A DNA stretch of 64,000 nt from Paranoxybacillus vitaminiphilus (GTDB taxonomy: Bacteria; Bacillota; Bacilli; Bacillales; Anoxybacillaceae), in the NCBI RefSeq assembly GCF_003259935.1, contig NZ_QLMH01000001.1:222004-286003 (forward strand), read 5' to 3'. Positions 1 through 11,126 of the stretch are shown in pieces. How positions within the stretch are numbered: the first letter of the stretch is position 1; each line of letters begins with the position of its first letter. The position numbers and the translations under genes are program-made. The notes under the pieces were generated by a model, which was not told the DNA's origin, did no database searches, and worked only from the letters and a program-made list of their open reading frames with translations.

Positions 1-169
1 TGAAAACGGATTAGTCAAAGTGAATTGGAAAATTACTGAACAGCCTCATTTCGAATGCAAAGAAGGAGATACGTTATCGGCTCGGGGCTTTGGACGCTGC
101 AAAATTGTTTCGATTGACGGCAAGACGAAAAAAGAGAAATGGCGGGTGCGAATCGGAAAACAAAAATAA
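1..169 (+). CDS. ylmH: YlmH-like S4-domain RNA-binding protein, C-terminal fragment
   Basis: Reading from base 2, the frame stays open to a TAA at 167-169 and gives about 55 residues. It includes a pattern typical of the end of an S4 domain: GLVKVNWK, then a basic EGDTLSARGFGRCKI stretch, then a lysine/arginine-rich tail. The S4 fold binds structured RNA. In Bacillus the protein directly upstream of divIVA is YlmH (RqcP), which works with RqcH in ribosome-associated quality control; rqcH itself lies at 26078-27793 in this window. The gene begins outside the window, so only the C-terminus is seen. Identity rests on position and the S4-like tail. Confidence 0.8.
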   Translation, partial: ENGLVKVNWKITEQPHFECKEGDTLSARGFGRCKIVSIDGKTKKEKWRVRIGKQK

Positions 170-253
170 CGGGAAAATAGCAGGAATTGGGTGAAAGATG
201 TCGAATGGTATCATAATAAACTGAAGCAGATCATTTCAATGGAGGTGGCACTT

Positions 254-766
254 GTGCCTTTAACGCCATTAGATATTCATAATAAAGAGTTTAGCAAAGG
301 CTTTCGCGGCTATGATGAAGACGAAGTGAATGAGTTCCTCGATCAAGTGATTAAAGATTATGAAATGATTATTCGTGAAAAAAAACAGCTTGAGGAAAAA
401 GTAGCAGAGTTAACGGAGAAACTAAACTATTTTATAAACATCGAGGAGACTTTAAATAAATCGATTTTAATTGCCCAAGAGACAGCAGAAGAAGTAAAAC
501 GAAATGCACAAAAGGAAGCAAAACTTATTATTAAGGAAGCGGAAAAAAACGCCGACCGCATCATTAGCGAGGCGCTGGCAAAATCGCGGAAAATCGCGCT
601 CGAAATTGAGGAATTAAAACGACAGTCTAAGGTGTTCCGCACCCGCTTCCGCATGCTTATTGAAGCTCAGCTCGAAATGTTAAATAACGATGATTGGGAC
701 CATTTATTGGAATATGAAGTGAAGGAAATTAATGAAGAAGAGCTTGAAGAAGCGAGCCAATCTTGA
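254..766 (+). CDS. divIVA: Cell-division initiation / polar scaffold protein DivIVA
   Basis: A 170-aa protein; Bacillus DivIVA is about 164 aa. The N-terminus PLTPLDIHNKEFSKGFRGYD is the classic DivIVA membrane-curvature-binding domain, followed by a long, charged coiled coil (about residues 30-140) rich in E, K and A. The GTG at 254 is chosen because GGAGGTG (241-247) lies 6 nt upstream and the product then starts at the conserved motif. A longer frame opening at 191 has no such support. DivIVA marks negatively curved membrane at septa and poles and recruits MinJ/MinCD and, in sporulation, RacA. It lies between ylmH and ileS as in B. subtilis. Its stop codon is embedded in the ileS promoter. 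Confidence 0.95.
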   Translation: MPLTPLDIHNKEFSKGFRGYDEDEVNEFLDQVIKDYEMIIREKKQLEEKVAELTEKLNYFINIEETLNKSILIAQETAEEVKRNAQKEAKLIIKEAEKNADRIISEALAKSRKIALEIEELKRQSKVFRTRFRMLIEAQLEMLNNDDWDHLLEYEVKEINEEELEEASQS

Positions 767-792
767 CGAAAATTCCTTTTTTCACATATAAT
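763..792 (+). promoter_or_regulatory. SigA-type promoter for the ileS T-box transcript
   Basis: TTGACG (763-768) and TATAAT (787-792) are separated by 18 nt. The -35 box overlaps the divIVA stop codon (764-766). Transcription would start near 799, just ahead of the T-box leader. Confidence 0.75.
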
Positions 793-804
793 AACCAATA
801 CAAA

Positions 805-1062
805 AAGGATAATCTAGACGATGAAAGGGACAGTAGTTCTTTCAAAAGCTTATTTCAGCGAGCCAAGGATGGTGGGAGCTTGGCATAAGCGGAAGAATGA
901 AAATCACCCTGGAGTTCCATGCTGAAATGACAGTAAGCAATGGCGCGTCATTCCCGTTACGAATGAAGAGTGGGCTATTCATGCACGTTTGCATACATAG
1001 TCAATAAGGGTGGTACCGCGAGACCTTTCTCGTCCCTTTTGGGATGGAAAGGTCTTCATTTT
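805..1062 (+). promoter_or_regulatory. T-box riboswitch leader of ileS (isoleucine specific)
   Basis: The conserved T-box sequence AATAAGGGTGGTACCGCG is at 1003-1020. It is followed by a GC-rich hairpin (AGACCTTTC at 1021-1029 with GAAAGGTCT near 1047-1055) and a T-rich tail, which is the intrinsic terminator. In Stem I, an ATC (903-905) followed by A sits in the expected specifier-loop context, matching tRNA-Ile. Uncharged tRNA-Ile would pair with the specifier and the T-box bulge (UGGU), favouring the antiterminator and ileS expression. The 5' boundary is approximate. This leader accounts for most of the 339-bp gap between divIVA and ileS. Confidence 0.93.
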
Positions 1063-1105
1063 TTATAAATAATTTAGTAAACAAATATTGGAGGGATGAT
1101 TAGGG

Positions 1106-3874
1106 ATGGACTATAAAAACACGTTGTTAATGCCGAAAACGGAGTTCCCGATGCGCGGCAATCTTCCGCAACGAGAGCCGCAAATTCAAGCTAAATGGGA
1201 AGAAATGGATATTTATCGAAAAGTGCAAGAACGGACAAAAGGCCGACCGCTATTTGTTTTGCACGATGGACCGCCGTATGCCAATGGCGATATTCATATG
1301 GGACATGCGTTAAACAAGATTTTAAAAGACATTATCGTACGCTATAAATCAATGAGCGGCTATTGTGCTCCATATGTGCCGGGGTGGGATACACACGGGC
1401 TGCCAATCGAAACAGCACTTACGAAAAATAAAGGCGTCAATCGTAAAGAAATGAGTGTTGCACAATTCCGCAAGCTTTGTGAAGAATATGCTTACGAGCA
1501 AATTGATAGCCAACGAAAACAATTTAAGCGTCTCGGTGTGCGCGGCGATTGGGAAAATCCTTATATTACGTTAAAGCCGGAATATGAGGCGCAGCAAATT
1601 AAAGTGTTCGGTGAAATGGCGAAAAAAGGCTTGATCTATAAAGGACTTAAGCCTGTATACTGGTCTCCGTCAAGCGAATCTGCATTAGCAGAGGCAGAAA
1701 TTGAGTATAAAGATAAACGCTCACCGTCGATTTACGTTGCTTTTGCCATTAAAGATGGAAAAGGCGTTCTTGAGGGAGACGAAAAAATTGTTATTTGGAC
1801 AACAACTCCTTGGACGATCCCGGCGAACTTAGGAATTACTGTGCATCCTGAGCTTGAGTATAGTGTTGTGCAAGTAAATGGAGAAAAATATATTATTGCA
1901 TCTGCGTTGATTGAGTCGGTAAAAAAAGAAATTGGCTGGGAAGATGTAACTGTCATCAAAACGTTAAAAGGAAGCGATTTGGAATACGTTGTTGCCAAAC
2001 ATCCGTTTTATGATCGCGATTCCCTTGTTATGTGCGGAGAGCATGTGACGACGGATGCGGGTACAGGCTGCGTTCATACAGCTCCAGGTCATGGTGAAGA
2101 TGACTTCATCGTCGGACAAAAATATGGTTTAGATGTATTATGCCCAGTTGATGAGCGCGGATATATGACGGCTGATGCTCCAGGTTTTGAAGGCTTGTTC
2201 TATGATGATGCAAATAAGCCAATCACTGAAAAGCTAAAAGAAGTTGGCGCTTTATTAAAACTCGGCTTTATTACACACTCTTATCCGCATGACTGGCGTA
2301 CAAAACAGCCAACGATTTTCCGGGCAACGGCGCAATGGTTTGCTTCGATTGATAAGATTCGCGGCGAACTGTTAAAAGCGGTCCAAGAGACAAAGTGGAT
2401 CCCGGCTTGGGGAGAAACGCGTCTTTACAATATGATTCGCGACCGCGGCGACTGGTGTATTTCCCGTCAGCGCGCATGGGGTGTGCCAATTCCGGTATTC
2501 TATGCAGAAAATGGCGATCCGATCATTACAGACGAAACGATTGAACATGTTTCAAACTTATTTAGACAGTACGGTTCAAATGTATGGTTTGAACGTGACG
2601 CAAAAGACTTGTTGCCGGAAGGATTTACGCATCCATCAAGTCCAAACGGCAAGTTTACAAAAGAAACAGATATTATGGACGTTTGGTTTGATTCCGGTTC
2701 ATCCCATCAGGCCGTTCTTGAAGAGCGCGATGATTTACAGCGTCCAGCTGACCTTTATCTTGAAGGCTCTGACCAATATCGCGGCTGGTTTAACTCTTCT
2801 TTATCAACAGCTGTCGCGGTAACAGGAAAAGCGCCATATAAAGCAGTATTGAGCCATGGTTTCGTGCTTGACGGTGAAGGCCGCAAAATGAGTAAGTCGC
2901 TCGGCAACGTTGTTGTTCCAGCGAAAGTAATGGAGCAATTAGGTGCGGATATTTTACGTCTGTGGGTCGCTTCTGTTGACTATCAAGCAGATGTAAGAAT
3001 TTCCGACAGCATTCTAAAACAAGTTGCTGAAGTGTATCGGAAAATTCGCAATACGTTCCGTTTCTTATTAGGTAACTTGTTTGATTTTAATCCAGAGACA
3101 GATGCCGTTCCGTTACAAGAGCTGCGCGAAGTCGACCGCTACATGCTCGTCAAACTAAGCCGTCTCATTGAAAAAGTGAAACATTCTTATGAAACATATG
3201 AATTTGCGGCCATTTATCACGATGTGAACAACTTCTGCACAATTGATTTAAGCGCGTTCTATCTTGATTTTGCCAAGGATGTTCTTTATATTGAAGCGCC
3301 AAACAATAAAGAGCGCCGTTCGATTCAAACCGTTTTATATGAGACATTATTGGCGTTAACGAAACTAATTGCGCCAATCTTACCGCATACCGCTGATGAA
3401 GTATGGGGATACATTCCAAATGTAAAAGAGGAAAGTGTACAGCTTGTCGATATGCCTGAGCCGCTGCACATTGACGGAGCGGACGAACTGGTAGTGAAAT
3501 GGGATGCGTTTATGGCGTTGCGTGATGATGTCTTAAAGGCATTAGAAGTGGCACGCAATGAAAAGGTGATCGGCAAATCGTTAACAGCAAGTCTTGTTCT
3601 TTATCCAAATGCTGAAACAAAGCAACTGCTTGATTCCATTAACGAAAACTTAAAACAAATCTTTATCGTTTCCGGTTTTGAAATTGCCGGCACATATGAA
3701 GAAGCGCCTCAAGAAGCACAGAAATTTGAAAAAGTGGCGATTGTCGTTAAACAAGCGGAAGGCGAAACTTGTGAAAGATGCTGGGTTGTCACACCGACGG
3801 TAGGGGAAGACAAAGAGCATCCAACATTATGCCCGCGCTGCGCGAAAGTTGTCAAAGAACATTATATGGCTTAA
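1106..3874 (+). CDS. ileS: Isoleucyl-tRNA synthetase
   Basis: A 922-aa class I aminoacyl-tRNA synthetase that charges tRNA-Ile in the cytoplasm. Visible landmarks: the HIGH-type motif HMGH at residues 64-67 within [18 protein letters not shown]; the CP1 editing domain with [13 protein letters not shown] and [21 protein letters not shown] at residues 594-598; and a C-terminal zinc site formed by C889/C892 and C909/C912 (CERCW...CPRC). GGAGGG (1090-1095) precedes the ATG by 10 nt. The gene stands alone behind its T-box leader and is followed by a long-hairpin terminator. Length and Zn finger fit the bacterial, Bacillus-like, mupirocin-sensitive type rather than the eukaryotic-like IleS; the sensitivity point is inference. 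Confidence 0.98.
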   Translation: MDYKNTLLMPKTEFPMRGNLPQREPQIQAKWEEMDIYRKVQERTKGRPLFVLHDGPPYANGDIHMGHALNKILKDIIVRYKSMSGYCAPYVPGWDTHGLPIETALTKNKGVNRKEMSVAQFRKLCEEYAYEQIDSQRKQFKRLGVRGDWENPYITLKPEYEAQQIKVFGEMAKKGLIYKGLKPVYWSPSSESALAEAEIEYKDKRSPSIYVAFAIKDGKGVLEGDEKIVIWTTTPWTIPANLGITVHPELEYSVVQVNGEKYIIASALIESVKKEIGWEDVTVIKTLKGSDLEYVVAKHPFYDRDSLVMCGEHVTTDAGTGCVHTAPGHGEDDFIVGQKYGLDVLCPVDERGYMTADAPGFEGLFYDDANKPITEKLKEVGALLKLGFITHSYPHDWRTKQPTIFRATAQWFASIDKIRGELLKAVQETKWIPAWGETRLYNMIRDRGDWCISRQRAWGVPIPVFYAENGDPIITDETIEHVSNLFRQYGSNVWFERDAKDLLPEGFTHPSSPNGKFTKETDIMDVWFDSGSSHQAVLEERDDLQRPADLYLEGSDQYRGWFNSSLSTAVAVTGKAPYKAVLSHGFVLDGEGRKMSKSLGNVVVPAKVMEQLGADILRLWVASVDYQADVRISDSILKQVAEVYRKIRNTFRFLLGNLFDFNPETDAVPLQELREVDRYMLVKLSRLIEKVKHSYETYEFAAIYHDVNNFCTIDLSAFYLDFAKDVLYIEAPNNKERRSIQTVLYETLLALTKLIAPILPHTADEVWGYIPNVKEESVQLVDMPEPLHIDGADELVVKWDAFMALRDDVLKALEVARNEKVIGKSLTASLVLYPNAETKQLLDSINENLKQIFIVSGFEIAGTYEEAPQEAQKFEKVAIVVKQAEGETCERCWVVTPTVGEDKEHPTLCPRCAKVVKEHYMA

Positions 3875-3883
3875 TAAGTGAAG

Positions 3884-3982
3884 AAGGCTGACCTGTAAGT
3901 GTTTGATCCTACGTGTATTTTATAATATGCTCATATATGGTATTGTGGGGTCTGACACTTTGCTTTAGGTCAGCCCTTTTTT
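3884..3982 (+). terminator. Long-hairpin terminator element, copy A of a dispersed repeat
   Basis: Outer arms GGCTGACCT (3886-3894) and AGGTCAGCC (3967-3975) are exact complements. An inner imperfect stem pairs AGTGTTTGATCC (3898-3909) with GGGTCTGACACT (3948-3959). The 3' side runs into CTTTTTTAT. The same design and similar sequence recur after ftsY (58534-58637), so this looks like a repeated element acting as the ileS terminator. The rest of the 266-bp gap to lspA (3983-4140) is AT-rich. A possible lspA promoter is TTGTAT (4076-4081), 18 nt, TACAAT (4100-4105). Confidence 0.75.
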
Positions 3983-4140
3983 ATCTTACGTTTGTCAAAA
4001 CGAATTTTTTATATAAACAAAAAACGAGTTTGAATGATAAACGTATTCGTACTGGCAAGGCTTTATAGTTTTACGTTGTATAGTATAAAATGAATATGCT
4101 ACAATTCTTAAGGTACATCTGCTCAGTTGGGGGTAATTTT

Positions 4141-4605
4141 GTGATTTATTATATCATTGCGCTCGTTGTGATTTTTATTGATCAGCTGACAAAATGGCTC
4201 GTTGTTCAATATATGGAACTTGGGGAAAGCATTCCGATTATTACCGATGTGCTTTATATTACTTCGCACCGCAATCGTGGTGCAGCGTGGGGGATTTTGC
4301 AAGGACAGTTTTGGTTTTTTTACATCATCACGATTATCGTCGTCATTGGGTTAGTCGTGTACATTCAACGTTTGCCGCGCGGGGAAAAGCTGTTTGGCAC
4401 GGCTCTTGGATTGATGCTTGGCGGAGCGATTGGCAATTTTATCGATCGTCTTTTTCGTCAAGAAGTGGTCGATTTTATTCATACATACATTTTTACATAC
4501 AGCTTTCCGATTTTTAATATCGCAGATTCAGCGTTATGTATTGGTGTTGCGCTTATTTTGCTGCAAACAATAATCGATGGAAGAAAAGAAAAGGAGAATG
4601 AGTAA
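4141..4605 (+). CDS. lspA: Lipoprotein signal peptidase (signal peptidase II)
   Basis: A 154-aa integral membrane aspartyl protease that removes signal peptides from prolipoproteins after diacylglyceryl transfer. It has four hydrophobic segments and the family signatures DQLTKW near the N-terminus, [13 protein letters not shown], the catalytic-Asp region [10 protein letters not shown], and FNIADS with the second catalytic Asp. GTG at 4141 is chosen because GGGGG (4129-4133) is 7 nt upstream and the length then equals the B. subtilis protein. An in-frame ATG at 4090 would add an unconserved 17-residue extension and lies within the probable promoter. The stop overlaps the rluD start by one base, suggesting coupling. 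A likely client in this window is the lipoprotein at 20792. Confidence 0.95.
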   Translation: MIYYIIALVVIFIDQLTKWLVVQYMELGESIPIITDVLYITSHRNRGAAWGILQGQFWFFYIITIIVVIGLVVYIQRLPRGEKLFGTALGLMLGGAIGNFIDRLFRQEVVDFIHTYIFTYSFPIFNIADSALCIGVALILLQTIIDGRKEKENE

Positions 4606-5519
4606 TGGAAGTGATCCAATTTACCATTGAGGAGGAACAGGATAAAGAGCGGATTGACAAGGTGATCTCTTCACTTAACGAAGAGTGGTCACGCTCACAA
4701 GTTCAGCAATGGATGAAAGATGGGTTAGTAACGGTGAATGGCAGAGCGGTAAAAGCAAATTATAAATGTTCAGCGGGTGATGCGGTTGTCATCGAACTTC
4801 CTGAGCCGGAGCCGCTTGATGTTGAGCCGGAAGAGATGGATTTAGATATATATTATGAAGATGCTGATGTGATCGTCGTGAATAAACCGCGCGGAATGGT
4901 TGTTCATCCGGCCCCCGGCCATATGCGCGGGACGCTTGTCAACGGGTTGCTGGCTCATTGTAAAGATTTATCCGGCATCAACGGCGTGCTGCGTCCGGGA
5001 ATTGTGCATCGCATCGATAAAGATACTTCAGGACTTTTAATGGTAGCCAAAAATGATTTCGCCCATGAATCGCTTGTCAACCAGCTTGTGAATAAGACGG
5101 TTACGCGGAAATACAAGGCGATTGTCCATGGGGTGATCCCGCATGATTATGGAACAATTGATGCGCCGATCGGCAGGGATAAACATGACCGCCAAAGCAT
5201 GACGGTGACAGAGGAAAATGGTAAAGAGGCGGTGACACATTTCCGCGTTCTTGAACGGTTCGATAAATTTACTTTTATCGAATGTCAGTTGGAAACGGGC
5301 CGGACCCATCAAATTCGCGTTCATATGAAATATATCGGCTATCCGCTTGCTGGCGATCCGAAATACGGTCCGAAAAAAACGCTCCCGATTGATGGGCAGG
5401 CATTGCATGCAGGAATATTAGGGTTTACTCACCCGCGTACCGGGGAGTATTTACAATTTGAGGCACCATTACCTGAGGAATTTCAGCGCGTTTTAGATAT
5501 GCTGCGAAATAATCGTTGA
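4605..5519 (+). CDS. rluD: Large-subunit rRNA pseudouridine synthase (RluD/YlyB type)
   Basis: A 304-aa member of the RluA family. An N-terminal S4 RNA-binding domain (about residues 15-75, with SRSQVQQWMKDGLVTVNG) is followed by the pseudouridine synthase core. The catalytic motif HRIDKDTSGLL places the nucleophilic Asp at residue 138; GRTHQIRVHM is the second family signature. It converts uridines in 23S rRNA to pseudouridine, probably at helix 69 by analogy with RluD. It starts within the lspA stop codon (TAATG). The B. subtilis orthologue is YlyB. Substrate positions cannot be read from sequence. Its stop codon lies inside the pyr promoter -35 box. Confidence 0.93.
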   Translation: MEVIQFTIEEEQDKERIDKVISSLNEEWSRSQVQQWMKDGLVTVNGRAVKANYKCSAGDAVVIELPEPEPLDVEPEEMDLDIYYEDADVIVVNKPRGMVVHPAPGHMRGTLVNGLLAHCKDLSGINGVLRPGIVHRIDKDTSGLLMVAKNDFAHESLVNQLVNKTVTRKYKAIVHGVIPHDYGTIDAPIGRDKHDRQSMTVTEENGKEAVTHFRVLERFDKFTFIECQLETGRTHQIRVHMKYIGYPLAGDPKYGPKKTLPIDGQALHAGILGFTHPRTGEYLQFEAPLPEEFQRVLDMLRNNR

Positions 5520-5544
5520 CAAAATCCATTCATAAAAGTAAAAT
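5516..5544 (+). promoter_or_regulatory. pyr operon promoter
   Basis: A consensus TTGACA (5516-5521), a 17-nt spacer and TAAAAT (5539-5544). The -35 overlaps the rluD stop codon (5517-5519). No equally good promoter was seen further into the operon, so a single polycistronic transcript trimmed by attenuation is likely. Confidence 0.85.
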
Positions 5545-5563
5545 TAAGACCAAGTGAATAGAA

Positions 5564-5679
5564 CCTTTAAATTCAGTCCCGTGAGGCTGAGAAGGAATCG
5601 GATGATATAGGAATCAGTATGGGTGCATGCATGTTAAATCAACCATTCCTCTCGCTTCTTGGGCGGGAGGAATTTTTTT
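5564..5679 (+). promoter_or_regulatory. PyrR-dependent attenuator 1 (before pyrR)
   Basis: The PyrR-binding hairpin has stem CCTT...AAGG (5564-5595) and the conserved loop AGTCCCGTGAGGCTG. A terminator hairpin follows (CCTCTCGC...GGCGGGAGG, 5648-5670) with a T run to 5679. With UMP bound, PyrR stabilises the anti-antiterminator and permits termination; when pyrimidines are scarce the antiterminator forms. This is the established Bacillus pyr mechanism. Confidence 0.92.
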
Positions 5680-5688
5680 GTGAGGTGA

Positions 5689-6237
<549 letters not shown>

Positions 6238-6239
6238 AT

Positions 6240-6355
6240 CCCTTTTAAATGCAGTCCCGCGAGGCTGACAAAGGGGAACAGGAATTTAGTCTAACGATAT
6301 TTTCCATAGGCTGAATCTGTACCTCTTTGCACCTTCGTGGCAAAGAGGTTTTTTA
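6240..6355 (+). promoter_or_regulatory. PyrR-dependent attenuator 2 (pyrR-pyrP)
   Basis: The binding hairpin stem CCCTTT (6240-6245) pairs with AAAGGG (6270-6275) around loop AGTCCCGCGAGGCTG. The terminator stem CCTCTTTGC (6322-6330) pairs with GCAAAGAGG (6340-6348), followed by TTTTTTATT. It separates pyrR from pyrP so the permease can be shut off independently. Confidence 0.92.
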
Positions 6356-6380
6356 TTAGAATCAGAAAGGAGAAAATGAT

Positions 6381-7685
6381 ATGAGCAAACCAGTATTAGA
6401 CATAAATGATAAGCCGTCACCAATGCAATGGTTGACGTTAAGCTTGCAGCATTTATTTGCCATGTTTGGCGCAACGATTTTAGTGCCTTACCTTGTCGGG
6501 CTAAGTCCGGCTATTGCTTTAATCTCCAGCGGTTTCGGAACAATTGCCTTTTTAATGATCACGAAATGGCAAGTACCAGCTTATCTTGGCTCCTCGTTCG
6601 CGTTCATTACACCGATTATTGCTGCCAAAACGGCAGGCGGACCTGGCGCAGCAATGATTGGCAGCTTCTTGGCGGGGCTTGTATACGGAGTCGTTGCAAT
6701 CATTATTAAAAGGGCAGGTTATCGCTGGATTATGAGATTGCTGCCGCCGATTGTCGTTGGTCCGGTTATTGTTGTCATCGGATTAGGATTAGCGAGTACA
6801 GCAGTCAATATGGCGATGAACAATCCAGACGGAAAATATAGCTTAACACATTTTTCGGTGGCATTAGTGACGTTGGCGGCAACGATTATCTGCTCGATTT
6901 ACTTAAGAGGAATGCTTAGCCTAATTCCTGTATTAGCGGGAATTGTCGTTGGTTATGTATACGCATTAGCGGTTGGCGTCGTTGATTTTTCGCAAGTAAC
7001 GAAAGCAAAATGGTTTGAAATGCCTGATTTTCTCATTCCGTTTATTGATTACAATGTAAGCATGACTTGGGAAATCGTTTTATTAATGGTTCCAGTTGCG
7101 ATTGTGACGCTTTCTGAGCATATCGGTCATCAGCTCGTGCTAAGCAAAGTCGTTGGCCGTGATTATATTAAAGAGCCTGGACTGCATCGTTCGATTTTAG
7201 GAGATGGGACAGCAACGATGCTTTCTGCCTTAATCGGCGGACCGCCAAAAACAACGTACGGTGAAAATATCGGAGTTCTTGCGATTACAAGAGTATACAG
7301 CGTGTACGTACTTTTAGGTGCAGCTATTATTGCAACGATATTCGGCTTCATTGGTAAAGTCACAGCGTTAATCAGTTCCATTCCGACACCGGTAATGGGC
7401 GGCGTCTCGATCTTGTTATTCGGAATTATCGCGTCGTCAGGATTGCGTATGCTTGTTGACAGCAAAATCGACTTTGGTGACAAACGCAATTTAGTCATCT
7501 CATCTGTCATTCTTGTCATCGGAATTGGCGGTGCCGTTCTTAAAGTATCTGAACAGTTTGAAATTCACGGAATGGCGCTTGCGGCCATTTGCGGTGTGCT
7601 GTTAAACCTCATTTTACCGGGCCGTCCGGAAGTCAATGAAAATATGTTTGAAACGGAAGATGAGCATAACAATCATGTGGCGTAA
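6381..7685 (+). CDS. pyrP: Uracil permease (NCS2 / UraA family)
   Basis: A 434-aa, very hydrophobic protein with about 14 membrane segments predicted by eye. It opens with the NCS2-type MQWLTLSLQHLFAMFGATILVP and later has TLSEHIGHQLVLSKVVGRD and GGPPKTTYGENIGVL, which carry the conserved substrate- and proton-coupling Glu residues of UraA. It imports uracil by proton symport for salvage to UMP. It lies between two PyrR attenuators, so expression should fall when pyrimidines are plentiful. The SD AGAAAGGAG is just upstream of the ATG. The C-terminal tail is short, acidic and cytoplasmic. Confidence 0.96.
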   Translation: MSKPVLDINDKPSPMQWLTLSLQHLFAMFGATILVPYLVGLSPAIALISSGFGTIAFLMITKWQVPAYLGSSFAFITPIIAAKTAGGPGAAMIGSFLAGLVYGVVAIIIKRAGYRWIMRLLPPIVVGPVIVVIGLGLASTAVNMAMNNPDGKYSLTHFSVALVTLAATIICSIYLRGMLSLIPVLAGIVVGYVYALAVGVVDFSQVTKAKWFEMPDFLIPFIDYNVSMTWEIVLLMVPVAIVTLSEHIGHQLVLSKVVGRDYIKEPGLHRSILGDGTATMLSALIGGPPKTTYGENIGVLAITRVYSVYVLLGAAIIATIFGFIGKVTALISSIPTPVMGGVSILLFGIIASSGLRMLVDSKIDFGDKRNLVISSVILVIGIGGAVLKVSEQFEIHGMALAAICGVLLNLILPGRPEVNENMFETEDEHNNHVA

Positions 7686-7687
7686 AT

Positions 7688-7822
7688 CACCTTTTAACTA
7701 AGTCCAGAGAGGCTTAAAAGGGTGTTGCAGCTAGGGAAGAAAATGTGCACAGCCGGGAGTTTTTCCAGCTTGCCCATTTACGCCTTTGCAAACACCCTGC
7801 TTAAGCGGCAGGGTGTTTTTTA
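7688..7822 (+). promoter_or_regulatory. PyrR-dependent attenuator 3 (pyrP-pyrB)
   Basis: The binding hairpin CCTTTTAA...TTAAAAGGG (7690-7722) has loop AGTCCAGAGAGGCT. The terminator stem AACACCCTGC (7791-7800) pairs with GCAGGGTGTT (7808-7817), followed by a T run. It controls all eight biosynthetic genes downstream. Confidence 0.92.
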
Positions 7823-7844
7823 TTACATCTTTAGGAGTGGATAA

Positions 7845-10031
<2,187 letters not shown>

Positions 10032-10035
<4 letters not shown>

Positions 10036-11126
10036 AACGACAACTCATTTTAGAAAACGGAACATTTTTTATCGGTGAAGCGTTTGGCAGTACGGAAAAA
10101 ATGGTGGGCGAAGTCGTGTTTAATACAGGAATGACAGGGTATCAAGAAATACTGTCTGACCCTTCCTATTGCGGACAAATTGTCACAATGACGTATCCGC
10201 TTATCGGCAACTACGGGATCAACCGCGATGACTTTGAATCGATTGAACCGTATATTCACGGACTTGTCGTGAAGGAAGTTTGTAAAGTTCCGTCCAATTG
10301 GCGCAGCGAAATGACGTTAGAAGAATATTTAAAAGCAAAAAACATTCCAGGTTTAGCAGGGATTGATACAAGAAAATTAACAAAAATCATTCGCCAGCAC
10401 GGCACGTTAAAGGGGGCGATTTGCGATTTAGATGTAAACGTTCATGAAGTGGTTGAATGGTTAAGGTCTACGAACTTACCGAATGACCAAGTAAAGCGCG
10501 TATCGACGAAAAGAGCCTATCCAAGCCCAGGCCGCGGGCATCGCGTTGTCTTAATTGATTTTGGCATGAAGCATGGCATTTTGCGTGAGTTAAATAAACG
10601 AAAATGCGATGTCATTGTGCTGCCATATAACGCGACAGCTGAAGAGGTGTTGCGTTTAAAGCCGGATGGAATCATGCTCTCCAACGGACCCGGTAACCCA
10701 AAAGATGTCCCGGAAGCCATTGAAATGATTCAAGGAGTATTAGGAAAAGTGCCGCTGTTTGGCATTTGTCTCGGGCATCAACTGTTTGCTCTTGCCTGCG
10801 GGGCGGATACGGAAAAAATGAAATTTGGCCATCGCGGCTCCAATCACCCGGTTAAACATTTAGCGACGGGGAAAGTGGCGATTACATCGCAAAATCATGG
10901 TTATACCGTTAACGAACAATCGCTGAAACAAACAAGGTTAGAGGTTACACATGTCGCTTTAAACGATGGAACGGTTGAAGGGCTCCGCCATTTAGACTAT
11001 CCGGCATTTACGGTGCAATATCATCCGGAAGCATCACCAGGGCCGGAAGATGCGAACCATTTGTTTGACGAATTTATCAGCATGATCGAACAGTTCAAAA
11101 AGGAAGGGGAAGTTGTTTATGCCTAA
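10032..11126 (+). CDS. carA: Carbamoyl-phosphate synthase small subunit (glutaminase)
   Basis: A 364-aa protein (pyrAA of Bacillus). The N-terminal CPSase small-chain domain is followed by a class I glutamine amidotransferase with nucleophile Cys246 in GICLGHQLF and the His331/Glu333 pair in YHPEASPGP. It hydrolyses glutamine and channels ammonia to CarB. The ATG at 10032 shares bases with the pyrC stop (ATGA). An upstream in-frame start at 10008 lies inside pyrC and gives an unconserved extension. The gene is dedicated to pyrimidines, being under PyrR control. Confidence 0.97.

Noticed and set aside
4090-4140. Upstream ATG extension of lspA
   Set aside because: It adds residues absent from the family and lies over the probable promoter; the GTG at 4141 has a good SD.
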